Below are positions 38,981 through 53,701 of a DNA stretch of 64,000 bases, one piece after another; the first letter of the stretch is position 1, and each line of letters starts with the position of its first letter. The stretch lies in NCBI GenBank assembly GCA_009176605.1, contig SEYY01024197.1, positions 1 to 64,000 of the forward strand, given 5' to 3'. This DNA comes from Armadillidium nasatum. Lineage: Eukaryota; Arthropoda; Malacostraca; Isopoda; Armadillidiidae. Below the pieces are notes generated by a model that did not search any database, was not told where the DNA came from, and worked only from the letters and a program-made list of their open reading frames with translations. The translations under genes were made by a program, and so were the position numbers.

Positions 38981-38999
38981 GGCCCCACGTTGGGCGCCA
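38981..38999 (-). other. Gypsy 1 primer-binding site
   Basis: On the minus strand TGGCGCCCAACGTGGGGCC begins with the TGG that pairs with a tRNA CCA end and lies 14 bases inside the 5' LTR. The tRNA species was not identified. Confidence 0.8.
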
Positions 39000-39013
39000 A
39001 ATAAATTATTCTA

Positions 39014-40251
39014 TGTTAGGGAGAGCTAGAACTTGTGAATGAACTAACCTGCCTACACAGGACTTTTGGGAAATGACCCAAGATTTGATGGAACACCTAT
39101 ATATTACATTCAAATCCGTCAGCCATGAAAAAGGGGCCAACCTATCACAAGCTTTGCGCGTTTATATGGGACACTATTTGCACTAGTCAATTAACTTTAA
39201 CGAACCTAGTTTTATTATCAATCAAACAATTTAACTAAAGTATAAGGGATGAGGGATAGTAAAAGAAATGTTTACTGATATTACATTTACTTAATGATGA
39301 ATTGCTAATCAAACAAAAAAATTTATTAAAATGAATAAGTTTAACTTTTATTAAATGGAATTATATTTAAAACAGACCAAAATTTTATAGTTTATCTCTT
39401 TTTGTCATTAATTTTGCACTCTTGTTTATTAAGGAATGTCCGGTATTTAACCTCTATTAATGGGATAGTGTTGGGAATGGGCAACAACTTGCTGTGTCAG
39501 TTAATACTTAAACTAGGAGAAATATTTTCCTCTTAAGTGGAGTGGTTAGTGATGAAATACAGGAGTTGGAAGAAGAGTATATAATATTTTTGGCTTATCT
39601 AATTTGGTAGTTGTAGCTGGCTTCTCTCTTCCTTTCCTTGTATAATTTTTTGGTTTGTATATAGTATCTTGTTTTGTTCTTCAATGCTACAAGATGCTGA
39701 ATGGATGCTTCACTATTGGGGATCCGGTAATGATACAAGGCTGGAATGGTCGACAACCAGCATTAGACGTCCACAGGTTGTAATGGTCTCACAAGGTGTC
39801 CAGGACTGGATTCTGTATAATGTAGTCCCGATACTAGAAGCCTATGGAGATTGGTTTTATTAAATCTTTATCCCATTAATATTAGGTATGTGTTACAATT
39901 ACCATTATACACATTAGAGTCAATAATTAACATCGTTACATAATATAATAAGTATATACAACTTTACCTTATTGAAGGCTTTTTCCTTGTATGAACAATT
40001 TAATTCCCTATTGGTGGAGGCCTAATACTTGAATGTAAAACATATAAATTCAAAAATAATAAAAATCAATATTCTGAAAAATAAAAATAATTAATAACAT
40101 CTTTCCATTTAACACAGACATAGAATGAACATAAAACAAATAATTTAAAATAAATAACTGATTGTCTAATGATCATCAGTACTACTGATGATAAAAAAAA
40201 AGAAAACTAGAAAAATAGTTCAAAACAAAACTTTTTTGACTCTCCCTTTTA
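39014..40251 (-). repeat. Gypsy 1, 5' LTR
   Basis: It has the same ends as the 3' LTR. Both LTRs contain a 64-codon open frame on the plus strand (29617-29811 and 39669-39863) with one conservative difference. It is antisense to the element and probably incidental. Confidence 0.93.
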
Positions 40252-40469
40252 CCGCCACAATGCGAGTCACTTGCTTTTTTATCACTCGCTACAACATATG
40301 AACACCGTAAAACTTGTTTACACTATCATTTATTATTTGCGCAATAGCGCTAGGCCAAAAATAAGTTTCAATTTAAAAATAAAATATGTAATGATGGGTA
40401 AATAAAATAAAAATAATATATTTTAGCTTTAAAAACTTTATTAATATCATTGAAGGAAGTTGATGGGGA

Positions 40470-40613
40470 TTATTGAGGCTTGTCATCTGACCCTTCAACG
40501 AATCTAATTCTCTTGCTTGGTGGAGAGTCTATGTTAATGTTGATGGTTGTTGAGGCGATGATGGCTATTGAATGATAGGATTTGAAGGTGCGGGTATTTG
40601 CGGCACTGGCTTA
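40470..40613 (-). CDS. Possible terminal coding exon, unrecognised
   Basis: On the minus strand a TCTTATTTTAAG acceptor-like site is followed by an open stretch encoding RTFKSYHSIAIIASTTINI and PPSKRIRFVEGSDDKPQ, then a TAA. An AATAAA signal follows 27 bp downstream (40437-40442). The basic PPSKRIR looks like a nuclear-localisation-type cluster. No upstream exon could be found and no domain is recognised, so this may be chance. It lies just outside the Gypsy 1 insertion. Confidence 0.22.
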
Positions 40614-40619
40614 AAATAA

Positions 40620-42111
<1,492 letters not shown>

Positions 42112-42200
<89 letters not shown>

Positions 42201-42201
42201 T
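42112..42201. repeat. (TA)n tract
   Basis: About 90 bp of TA, preceded by a G-run (GGGGGGGGGG) at about 42077 and followed by TATGGGC. Confidence 0.96.
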
Positions 42202-42204
42202 GGG

Positions 42205-43378
42205 CAATAAATTTCCCACAATATCTAATGGATTACGTATAATTGTTTTGACCAATTTTTTGTATAAAATATCTAAGTTTAAATAAATACTAAAGGCTTT
42301 CGAGCTCATTACAGGCTCTTTCAACAACTGGGGAAAAAGGAAAATTACCACCTAATACTTTATTTACAAAATTTTCACTTGAATAAATTTAAACTTTTTA
42401 AATTAACACTTAATTGTATAACTTTTACAAATAATTTACTATACATCAAAATAAATGCAATAAATCAAATACTTAATTTATAATATCCTTTTCTGCAGTT
42501 TTCATTGATATTCTTCTAGTAGTATTAAATCTAGTAGTTAAGGTTTTGTTTAGTACCTTTTTCTTTTAGCTTCTCGGTGGAATTCTTGCAAGTTTTGTCG
42601 AGTAAGTCCATTAAATAGTAATCCAAAACAGTTGACAAAATAATTATAGTTCAATAAATATTGATCATCAAAAGCAAAATAATTAATCAAAAATGTTGAT
42701 CAAAACTGGTACTCAAAAAATGTTCATCAAAAACTGTTAATCATAAATTGTCAATCAAAAATTGTTAATCAAAGACTTAATCAAAGATTATTGAAAAAAT
42801 GATAATCAAAGATTGTTGCAAAAATCAAATCAAAGATTTGTTGACCAATTTCTGTGGGTAAAATAATTTAAACGAAAATTAGTACACAATGGAAAAATAT
42901 AGCACAACATACAAAAAATAAACAAATTATATTAATTTACACTATTTAGAAAGCCAGAAGGGCAAGACTTTATCTTTTAACAAACTTTTTTCAATATCTA
43001 TAATCATTTATATTATTTGTAATTTTTAAATTCCAGTCGGTTTATTTGAACGGCTACAATCTTCCCCCTCCTTAAGAAAAACTCATAAAAATTTTGAGAA
43101 ATAAATTTATTTATTAATTTTTGAGTGGTTTTTCATTTCTAGTAAATTTCATCAAAAACGTTTTATGAACAAGAACATAAATGACACACCGGAAAAGTTC
43201 ACTAAAAGCATTCAAAAAATCAAAAGAAGGTGCTATTTTGGGGTCTATCATACTCGAAATAATTCTCTTTTTTCCTTCCACTTTATACTTTTTTTGGTGA
43301 TTTCAGAAGCTCTTTAACCAATATTTCTCGAAGGAATACAGTTGGTTCTTTTACTTGAGATTGGCTTACTATCTTTTT
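42205..43378. other. AT-rich region, possibly the 3' LTR side of Gypsy 2
   Basis: At about 43050-43075 the minus strand reads CTTAAGGAGGGGGAAGATTG followed by TAGCCG. This could be a polypurine tract and the first bases (TGTAGCCG) of an LTR running towards lower coordinates. No matching second LTR was found. Around 42650-42850 the phrase ATCAAAGATTGTT and variants recur several times. Confidence 0.35.
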
Positions 43379-46300
43379 CCAATTAGTATATAACGTTTGG
43401 TTCTCTCTTAATTTGAAAATATAGACAATCCAACATGCAATTTGGGCCTCCTTTTGGAGAATGAACTATTGTATAATCTCCTCCAACTTCTTCAACCACT
43501 ATTTCTGAATTTACCACATTTCTACTTAGACCATCGGCAATTACATTGTCTTTTCCTGAAATGTACTCTATTTCAAAATCAAATTCCAATAAATCAGTTA
43601 ATGTGCGTGCCAACCTAGAATCTACATTTTTCAAGGAATATAAATATTTTAGTGGTTGGTGATCAGTTTGCAAGACGAAGGGTATTCCTAATAGGAAAGG
43701 CTTGAAAGTCTTTATCCCCCATCTTATGGCTGCTAATTCCCTCTCGATGGTGCTGTAATTTTTCTGTGCTTTTGAGAACGCCATGCTAGCTAAAGCTATT
43801 GTTCTTAACTTCTAATTTCCCATCCTCATCAACTTGGTATTGCATTAGCTCTGCTCCGGCACCCTCAAGAGAAGCATCTGTGGCAACTATCAATTTGTGT
43901 TCACTGTTATAATCTGGAAAATACAAAGTGTTGTTTTCTAAAGACAAAGATTTTAACTTTTGAAAAGCTTCTATTTGTTTACTATTCCAATTAATTGCCG
44001 TTTTTCTTGGCTGTCCAATGATTTCGGTTAGTGGTTTTGCTATTTCAGCAGCATGTTTCATAAATTTCCTTTGCCATAATGTTAAACCAAGGAAGGTGTG
44101 CAAGTCACCAATTGTCTTTAAATATCTCAATTTCGTATTGTTTTATCTTGTCAAAATAGGTTTTGTTCTTTTGCAATCCTTTGTCATTCACAACATGTCC
44201 TAAAAATTCTATTTCAGATGTGGCCCAAGTACATTTTGATAACTTTGCTTTTAACCCCCTTTTTTCCAATCTATCCAACACTATCAAGCAATTCTACATG
44301 AGTTTCAAAGTTTTTAGAGCGTACCAAAATATCATCAAGATAGCAGTGTACTAAAGGCTGAGAAGACAACTTAGTTTTCAGGGACTTGTTTAAAGAAACA
44401 TCTTTGCCTTCATTTTCTAAATTTTGTATTTCAGACGTTAAGAAATCTTCCAGAACTAGCTCCATTTCTCTCTGGAAACACGATGGGGCAGTCTTTAAAC
44501 CAAAGCTCAATCTTTTAAACCTGAAGGATCCGACTCCTGGAACTGAAAAACTGGTTATATCTCTGGAGTTTTCTTCAATTTCGATCTGATAGTATGCACG
44601 ACACAAATCTATTGAACTGAAAATTTTGGCTCCTTTTAAATTGTATATCGTATCCTGAAGGTTGGGAATAGGAAAAGTATCTCCCCTAATCCTTTTATTT
44701 ACTGATCTATAATCTGCCGCCAATCTTAAGCTTGAATCACTTTTAAAAATAGGAACAAGGGGGCTATTCCACTCAGATTTAGATCTTTCTATTATTCCAC
44801 TAGCCAATAGTTTCTCAATTATCCTCATGAATAGCAGTTGTAATAATTGGGTTAAAATGTCTTGGCTTGTGATATACCGGAGTAGCTCCCAGAAGGAGTT
44901 CTATTTTAAATTTGGTCAAGGATGCAGGTTGTTTTAAATCTTCATCATTTATTGTAAATACATTTGAATGTTTCCACAAAAGATTAAGAAGTTTCTGTTG
45001 TTGTTGCTCCTTCAAATGAGGACAAATTACTTTTTCTTTAAATTTTTCCAATGTCCATTTCTTAGGGATTTCTTGCACTTTTTCCCACTCGTCCTTAGCT
45101 AAATCCAAATCATCTGAGTCTCCACTATTAACAAACACCTTACACTCTTCCATGAAACTCTGAAAACATTCACTAGATGTTAAGAGTGTTTTCACTAATG
45201 CTACCTTTTCTCCTTTCTTCAATGAAGGTAGTTCTTGAGGATTTAGCACTTTTACTTTAAAAGTTCTATCATTTACGATGCCTGGTAAAAAAGAAAACTT
45301 TGCTTCATTTAACGGTTCACAAACAAGTTCCTCATATTCAACAAAGTCAATCGACGTATCAGGAATTTCAAGTTTCACTACTTTTTTTTCTTTGTCAAAA
45401 TCTTCACCCAAGAGGCAATGCACTTCATGTAAGACTCTTCTACATGCATTCTTTCTGAAATAAATTTCCCAAAAGGTTTCTTCATACCCACCATGGTGAA
45501 TTAATTTATCTTTAGTCATATCCAAAATAATCTTATGCTTTGTGAAGAAACTTTCACCTAAAAATAAGGAATAACTTGGGTTATTGGGTAATATCGTAAA
45601 TTCGTCTGAAAAACATATATTAGCAATAGAAAATTCTAAAAATACTGTATTTTCTTCTATGTCAAACCTCCTTTCTGAGGCTAATTTAATAAAAAGATCG
45701 TTTCCCAAGTAGTTTTTCCTAGATCCACTATCTAAGTAAAGTTTCACATGTTATGTCATAAAGAACTACAGGAAGTGATTTTAATTCTCCGCAGTTTAAC
45801 ATTTTAAGGGCAGATTCATTTTCACAAACAAAACTTTTTACCTCCAATTCTGGGAGTTCCTGGATTAAAAGAATTTTCTTTTATATCTGGTGGTGGTGGT
45901 TCATTTAGAATTACAGTTTTCAATAGGTTTTTCTATGTCTGCTTCAGTAGTAGGGATTTTTTCATCCATTTCGTCACATAATACATCATATCTGTTTCTT
46001 ACACCTAAGGTCACCCCACTGTTTACCTTAGGTGTTACTAGTTTTCCTGCAAGCTACTGTTGTCTTCACTGTTTTCCGGGAGTTTTTTCTTGGGCCTTAA
46101 TTTTGGATTTGCAAACCAGCAAGACTTTGGCAATGTGTCCTTTCTTGTCACAAAATTGACAGACTGGAATATCCTCTTTTTCAACTCTCTCTCTTTTTAA
46201 AATATTTCTTTTTTCTTTACATTCTGAAATTAAGTGAGAACCTGACCCACATCCGTAACACAAACCTAGCTTCTTAAAACAGTTTTCTGAAGTATGGCCA

Positions 46301-47115
46301 GACTTTGTGCAATAGCTGCATTCTTTTTGTTGATCATTTTTCTTACTTACTATCTTACTGGTGTTAAACTTTACCTTGGGTCGTACAATATTAACTACTT
46401 TCTTATCACTCTTTTCTTCCTCTACATAAGAATAAGTGGGACTACTTTCAGATACCGAAATTTCATTGCAACTCTTCCAAAGCAAGCACAAAATTTTGAA
46501 TGGCACTGTAAGACATTTTCATGTTAAATATAGATTTCATTTCTAAATACTTACTTGCAACCAGTTTCTTAGTTTTCTCTGGTAGTGTATTCCTTAATTT
46601 CTCGTAGAGTTCATCGGAGGTCTCTGGATCGATATGAGGATAAGTCTTAGTAAACAAAAACCTAACTTTGGCCATATAATCGTGAATTTTTTCGCCCTCA
46701 TACTTTACAGAAGCAAATGTTACCTGCTTGAAGATTTCCCAATTCTTTGGTTGTTTTATAATATGTTAGCAATTGATTTTTAATAATGTCATAATTTGAA
46801 GTATGGCCTCCATTCATTTTATAGTAGGTTAAAAAACTTCCTTGAAGTTTCTTTTCAAGTGCCATCAACCAATATTGCCTATCTGAACCATATTTAGTGT
46901 TACAGAAATTTTCAAATATAGTAAAATATTCATCTAGAGACTGCAATCCAAACTCATCGAATATGCAAATTTCTGGGACGTGTTTTCCTGAAATAAATGA
47001 CATATACGGTGTCGTCGTAACAGGGGGAATACTTTGATATATAGGAGTATTAAAATATGGAATTTGAGTTGTAGTAAGCGGGGTATGAAATGGCAGTTGG
47101 GGAGGGTACATTTGC
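43379..47115 (-). mobile_element. Gypsy 2: older, broken Ty3/Gypsy element (gag to start of OTU-like segment)
   Basis: On the minus strand the order is a capsid-like gag (EFGLQSLDEYFTIFENFCN, LMALEKKLQGSFLTYYK), Cys/His knuckles (CSYCTKSGHTSENC, CYGCGSGSHLISEC, CQFCDKKGH), an aspartic protease (KLYLDSGSRKNYLG), reverse transcriptase (AADYRSVNKRIRGDTFPIP, SSIDLCRAYYQIEI, HCYLDDILVRS), RNase H (LIVATDASLEGAGAEL, IERELAAIRWGIKTFKPFL) and the start of an OTU-like segment (PKGGPNCMLDCLYF). It ends before the integrase. The element has several breaks and no LTR pair, so it is considerably older than Gypsy 1. The layout is the same as Gypsy 1, so the two are related lineages. Confidence 0.85.
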
Positions 47116-47141
47116 GTAACTGAAGGGGTTGTACTACAGAT

Positions 47142-47260
47142 CAGGGTTGGTAAAAAACCTATTTTTTTTTTAAAAAGCCCAATGGGCCTGGGTTTTTCAG
47201 TTTTTTTTTACCTAAAACCCCAAACCCCTGGATTTTTTCATTTTTTTTCATTTTTCCTTT
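47142..47260. mobile_element. Possible hAT-type terminus next to Gypsy 2
   Basis: CAGGGTTGGTAAAAAACC is followed by alternating T-runs and GGGTTT / AAACCC phrases. CAGGG-type ends rich in such runs occur in non-autonomous hAT elements. No opposite terminus or 8-bp duplication was found, so the element is either truncated or misidentified. Confidence 0.3.
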
Positions 47261-48340
47261 CTTTTTCATCAATAACTGCAATTTCACAGCTATTAATTCA
47301 ATTGATTTTTTTAAAAATTTTGTTAATAATAACAATTAGTTACTTATAACAATATTTGTTAATGGCTTTATTTCTTGCAGATGTATGTGTGTATGGTTCA
47401 TGTAGATCCGTGGCTCTTCACATCCTCATAGACCTTTTTATTTTTCATTCAATGTGCTTGCATATTATAACTTACCAATGAAAAACCATTAACTAAAAGG
47501 TTGATTTTATTTTGGTTTTAATCCTTAAATAAATTTTCTTTATTTTTATTTTGTTCCTTAAAGTTTATTTAACTTAAATAATCTGGCATCCAACTTTGTA
47601 AAGACACTAGCAAAGAGTGAATAAAATTTGTACAACAATCTTGACTCATTTGTTGAAGCCTATGTTAACTTAAAATGTTAAGTCTCATTCACTCATTGTT
47701 TAAATTTGTAAAATACTGAGATTAATTCCCATGTGAAAAGTTGTAATTAATTCTAAATACTAATTTTATTTGCTTCCTCAAAATTGCAATAATTTACAAA
47801 GCAGGCTAAGCTTGATTCAATTCTATGAACAGTTTATCTTAATGTCATAAAAATATTGTTACATATTTCAGTTAATTATTTCAGAAAATTCTGAGTCAGA
47901 TTTACTTTTATAAATAGTTTATATTGATTCCAGAAAAATATTATGTAGCTTGTAACTCAGTAAAGTTGCACTTATTTCAGAAAAATTCCAAATAATAATG
48001 TGGTTTCCTTGTATTTCAAAAATACTAAGCTATAAAAGTTATCAAAATTTATACTGAGTCTTCATAAATATACTGTGTTTCAAGTATAAATGAAACCAAT
48101 GTGAAAAATAGTGTTGAAATTTTGTTTAATTTAAGGTAGTATCATTCAGTGATTCAAATACTGAGTTCCAAATGACTGTAAGCTGACTTAATTAAGAAAA
48201 TATACAAAGTTTTGATTACTGTGGAAAGGCTTAACAAAAAAGTTTATTTTAAAACAATACAAGTTTTATTAATTTCAGTAAAAGTTTTAATCAGTTACAA
48301 GTTTTATGGACAATTCAAGTTTCACAAAAATTAAGTTTTA
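47261..48340. other. AT-rich DNA, nothing recognised
   Basis: No open frame over about 60 codons and no transposon or RNA-gene signals. The text becomes increasingly repetitive towards 48300 (CAAGTTTTAT, TTTCAGAAAA). Confidence 0.5.
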
Positions 48341-48650
48341 TTTTAAACAAAGTCCAATCTTATTTTGCAGTAGTCAAAATTTAATTTACTTTACAAAAAG
48401 TTTTAATCTATACCAAGTCCAAGTTTGTTTCAAGATCGCACAAATTTCATTTAATTTTCAAAAAGTTTCAATCTATGCCAATCCTTAAGTTTATTTCAAA
48501 GTAGCATAAATTTCATTTAATTTTTAAAAAGGTTTTAATCTATACCTAGTTTAAGTTCATTTCAAAAGAACATAAATTTTATTTTATTTACAAAAGGTTT
48601 TAATCTATACCCAGTCTTAAGGTTATTTCAAAAGAACTTAAATTTTGTTT
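48341..48650. repeat. Degenerate tandem repeat of about 60 bp
   Basis: The phrase AAAAAGTTTTAATCTATACC, then AGT(C)C(A)AAGT.T.TTTCAA, then CATAAATTTCATTTAATTT recurs four times with many differences. It looks like an old, decaying satellite. Confidence 0.6.
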
Positions 48651-48832
48651 AATTTACACTTGTTAACTGAGTATAAGCAATTCTAAATGTTAAATCTTAT
48701 TCTATATAGTTTAAGTTTTATTCCAAACAGTACTAAGTTTTAATTTGAAAATTTCAACACAATTTTATCCAAGTGACAATATTTAAATTAATAATTAAAC
48801 TTTTCAAGTTTTAGCAAGAGTTATCAAAATAT

Positions 48833-49045
48833 GGTTAGTATGGCTTGAAAGAGCTATCTGAATATGGCTAGCATGACTTGAAAGAGCTATCTGAATATGG
48901 CTAGTATGACTTGAAAGAGTTATCTGAATATGGCTAGTATGGCTTGAAAGCTATCTGAATATGACTTGTATGGCTTGAAAGAGCTATCTGAATATGGTAA
49001 GTATGGCTCGAAAGAGCTATCTGAATATGACTAATCAGGCTCAAA
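48833..49045. repeat. 33-bp minisatellite
   Basis: About six to seven copies of GAGCTATCTGAATATGG followed by CTAGTATGACTTGAAA. Copies vary mainly at CTAG/TAAG and GACTT/GGCTT, and one is shortened by three bases. There are no spacers between copies. Confidence 0.9.
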
Positions 49046-49980
49046 ATAATCCCAAAATTGTCTGGTCTAGGCATAAATAAAATTACCCAAAGTTAGGTTT
49101 CTTGAATAAACAATTTCATAATATAAATTCTTTTTAAGATCCTTTAAATCGGATAAATAAACTTCTAATTATCCAAAATCAAAGCACATCCTTCAGAATA
49201 TTTGAACAAATTTAAATAACTATTTTCACATAGATTGTAGTAAAAATGATAGATATCCATTTGTAATTACCTCACTGATACAGAACTTGTAAAAATATCA
49301 CCTTTTCTTATAAATTACTATGACAGCATTGATATTGATCACTGGTATTATCTTAAATGTAAATGACTTATCAGCCAACTTTCAAAATGCAAATTAATTT
49401 ATACTACTTGTCTCAATGCCTGTTCAAAAGCGAGTGAGTTATTTCAAAATTTTTTGAGTCTTAAAGCCAATCAGTGTTATGATATATAGTAGTTGTAAGA
49501 ATTTTCTCTTACCCTGTCCCTTGTTTTGGCATCTAGCAGACTCTGATCAATGTTTTTCCAAATTTTCTCAGCCACAATTTTGATTTTTTCTTTGTTTTTC
49601 TGACTTTTGTTACAGAATTTTAATCTTTATGTTTCTTCTATCAATTTCAATGCTTCTACTTATTATTTTTCTTCACATTTTAATCAATTTGTATTTTTAT
49701 TTTTAGCTGTTTTCTGCCTGCACCTATGTTCTTCTATTCTTAATTTTTCTGTTTTATTGTTTTTTATTCCTTTTTACATATTTCCTTTTTTGCCAATAAT
49801 TTTCTTCAAAATTTCTCACCAGTATTCCTAAGGATAGATTGGCCTCTACCACACTGGCTAATTTAAGTTCCTGCCAGAACTGAAGATTTCAGTTACATTT
49901 TACATTAATATTACATTTTGAATTAATATTTACACTTGACTAGCAGGTGGGAAGCTTCATGTGGTTTCTCCTCCACTACT
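49046..49980. other. AT-rich DNA, nothing recognised
   Basis: A hydrophobic 74-codon open frame (49607-49831) is T-rich and has no domain. No transposon end or RNA gene seen. Confidence 0.45.
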
Positions 49981-49984
49981 TGTC

Positions 49985-50130
49985 AACACACCCCTAATTT
50001 CAAACTGGGGCAGAGTAAATAAGGTTTTCAGTGTCTCAAAAATTCAGTTCCTCCATCTCTCTTCTCGACACAACCTTCTACTAAACTATGACATCTTCAA
50101 AAACACAACTTAAGCCTTCCTCCATCCTTT
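49985..50130 (+). mobile_element. LINE family 2 fragment
   Basis: The nucleotide text CTGGGGCAGAGTAAATAAG and the following QFLHLSSRHNLLLNYDIF parallel 1250-1370 (NWGRENMVVF, FPHLSTQHNLPHNYDIFF). It is a short piece from the region just after the YADD block of the reverse transcriptase. Confidence 0.65.
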
Positions 50131-50527
50131 ATTTTGTTTATTTCTTTTTTCGTTAGTACTAATATTCGGGTGGATACTGAAAAAAAGGATGGATAAGCTG
50201 GATAACCAGATATCCATCCCATTCCTACCAAAGACATTAATTGTTAGTTGTCTTTTAGGTAGCTTAGATGAAATGAAAGAATTTAATACATTTTCAATTT
50301 CAGTAATTTCATATTTTTATTTTCAGCATAATTATCAGTTTTGTTTATTCATAATGTAACTTATATATAGCATTTTCTTGCAATCAAAATATGTAATTCC
50401 AACAACATCTTTTTAAACATTTTAATATATATATGTAATAATTTAATTTTTCTGTAAGAAAATGCAAAATAATAAGAATTCTGTTGTGACCTTAGAATGC
50501 AATATAAAGCAAACATTGGAAATGGTA

Positions 50528-50678
<151 letters not shown>

Positions 50679-50754
50679 TGCAACATTCATATAGAGTAAT
50701 TTCTGTAACATTTAGTCTCTTTGCTTTTTCTCCACTTTGTAGAATACAACATCT

Positions 50755-51015
50755 CTTCTTCTAGACCTCATCTCTTGTTCTTAACTGAAACTGAGGTTTC
50801 TGAGTGCTCTGACATCAAACCTTACTCTGTTTCCTCCTACTGTCTCTAACCTCAATTTTCAGCCAAAGTCAGATGTTGCTCATATGTTCACTAATTTGTG
50901 CACATAAGTCACTAATTTGGAGTTTTCTAAATTCTCTACTTTATGGTTTAAACTTTCTTGCAACTTGACAACTAAATTCATTTGTTCTGTGTATTTATCT
51001 CCTGACTCTACAGAC
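50755..51015 (+). mobile_element. LINE endonuclease fragment, probably family 2
   Basis: FLTETEVSECSDIKPYSVSS is an AP-endonuclease start of the LTET type found in Jockey / R1 LINEs. Further on, LSCNLTTKFICSVYLSPDST corresponds to the second block, in another frame. Stops and frame changes are frequent. Confidence 0.5.
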
Positions 51016-51360
51016 TATAAAGTAAGATTGATTCATTAATCAAAGACTTTATTTCTAACATTTTCCATCCCAAACTACCCATCTCTACAGTCCTCAAACT
51101 TAACATTTATCTGAAAACCCCATATCTTGGTGCACTTACCCCCATGCTCAACAAAGAAATCAACCTTCTTTTACAATAACTCCACAAATCAACCCTCATT
51201 TCATTGGAATCATTTCTTTCTCCATCAAATCATTTTTTTTTTTTTTTTACATATAAAGATGCTTTCCTACCAAGCTTAAATGTTTCGTTGTGTATATCTT
51301 TTAAGTGTACAGGATATAGTTAGAACTATGTGGGCTAGACTGGGGTACAATCGCATTTTT

Positions 51361-51723
<363 letters not shown>

Positions 51724-52225
51724 ATATATTTTTTTTCTTTGAAAAATAATTTAGTTTTTACATTTTATTTTTTACTGGATATCTTGTTTCGATACTAAAA
51801 AAAAATAGCTGGGTAGGCTGAACAGCAGGATAATAACCAAATAGTACCCAGACATTCATAGTTCTCTTTACAAATGGGTTTAATGAACTATTTTGTCTTT
51901 CTGCTTTTCAGTTTCAGTGGAATTAAAGGAAAAAAAATTGTATGAAGTATAATAATATTTTAAAAGCAGTTAACTGTTAAGTGTTGTAGAGAATAGGAGT
52001 AATAAAATTAGGATCATGAGGGACACTAGACATGTGACCTGCAGAAACAGGTTTAGCTGTCTTTCTGATGGGGAGGAATCTGAAGTGGCCAGTTGTGATG
52101 TTGGGTTTCCCAAGGGGAAGACAGAGGCATGACTGATTGGTGACTCTCAGATACGATATTTAGATAAGACTTTTAGAAATAAGGATAAAAGGAAACGAAT
52201 GCGAGTATGTTATCCAGGTGCATGA

Positions 52226-52624
52226 GTGAATGATATTGTGGACAGAATAGATAGAGAGATTGCAGATACGAATGTGAATGCAAGAGTGATTGTACATGTT
52301 GGAACAAATGATATAGGTTATAGAAGGTCGGAGGAACTGATAGCAAGCTATAGGAATTTGATTGAAAGACTGAGAGTAAGTGGTAGGAAATGCATAGTGT
52401 CAGGTATATTACCTTGGTTGGGAGCAGGGCTAGAATGGGAAAGTAGGGCCTTTGGTGTAAATGAAAGGGTTATGAATTTATGTCTTTCAAAGAATATAGG
52501 ATTTTTGGATCACTGGGAAGAATTTCAAGACAGGAATCTGTTTGCAAGAGATGGAGTGCATCTTAGTCGAGAGGGTGTACAGCTTCTGAGTTGCAGGATG
52601 GAGAGATGTCTGCAGGGAAACTAG
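52226..52624 (+). pseudogene. CR1 copy B, ORF1 esterase
   Basis: The open frame of 132 codons covers SGNH blocks III (VGTNDIG) and V (DGVHLSREG). Block I is readable upstream at about 52135 as IGDSQIRYLDKTFRN, after a stop. The ORF2 start at 52591 overlaps its end by about 34 bp in another frame, the normal compact arrangement of this family. Confidence 0.75.
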
Positions 52625-53518
52625 GTAAGGATAGGGGTGAAGGGCAAAATATTCGCACTGCTAGTTGTGGAGATGGTGATTTTAATACTGACGGTGGGAT
52701 TGATGGTGGTATGAATAAAACTGGATGTGCTTTACAATATGGGCCTATTAATATAAATGGAGACATTACTAGAAATCAAGATGGAAAGGATACATATAAG
52801 GACATGTTTAGTATAAAATGTTTTTACACAAATGCTCAGAGCCTTAGAAACAAAAAAGATGAGTTGACTAGTTACATTATAGAGGAGAATCTTGACATTA
52901 TTTGCATTACAGAAGCATGGGTTAATGAGGCAATTTACGGAGATTCCCTACAGGAATATGAAATAGAAGGATACTCATTTTACCTATACCAACGAAGAGG
53001 AAGGAATGGTGGAGGTGTAGCACTCTATGTTAAAAGCAATATCGAATCAGTGTTAATAGCTGACATTAAAACAAACCAGGATGTGGAATCCTCTGTGGAT
53101 AGATATTCTTATGTATAATAAATCATACAGGATAGGAGCATTTTATAGAGCTCCTGATCAGAGTCCAAGTATTAGATGAAGAAATGGTGAAGGAAATTAA
53201 GGTAGCGTGTGAAAATAATGTAAAAGGGATAGTCATTATGGGTGATTTTAATTTTCCAGACATTGAGTGGAATACTTTGAGTAGTATAGTTAATGGAAGT
53301 TCAGTATTTGTAAATTGTATTCTATACAACTTTTTGAGTCAGATGGTTCAAGAACTGACAAGGCATGCAGCATTGTTAGATTTAATATTAACAAATGATG
53401 AAAATATGGTGAATGATATTGAAGTTGGAGAGACTTTAGGAGCTAGTGATCATTATATTATTAGATTTAACTGGAATATGAGGTCTAGACCCAAATTGCA
53501 AGTCAATAGGGAAAAGAT

Positions 53519-53701
<183 letters not shown>

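Larger units (their letters stand above)
28961..40251 (-). mobile_element. Ty3/Gypsy LTR retrotransposon (Gypsy 1), looks whole or nearly so, young
   Basis: The element is 11.3 kb long, with direct LTRs of 1242 and 1238 bp, a primer-binding site, gag, pol and a polypurine tract, all in the expected order on the minus strand. It is flanked by the 4-bp target duplication CCGC (28957-28960 and 40252-40255). The two LTRs differ at only about four places by eye, so the insertion is recent. The pol frame is open over 1764 codons. The family is Ty3/Gypsy, since integrase lies after RNase H. It sits in DNA that belongs to, or adjoins, the SGNH-like gene. Confidence 0.93.
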
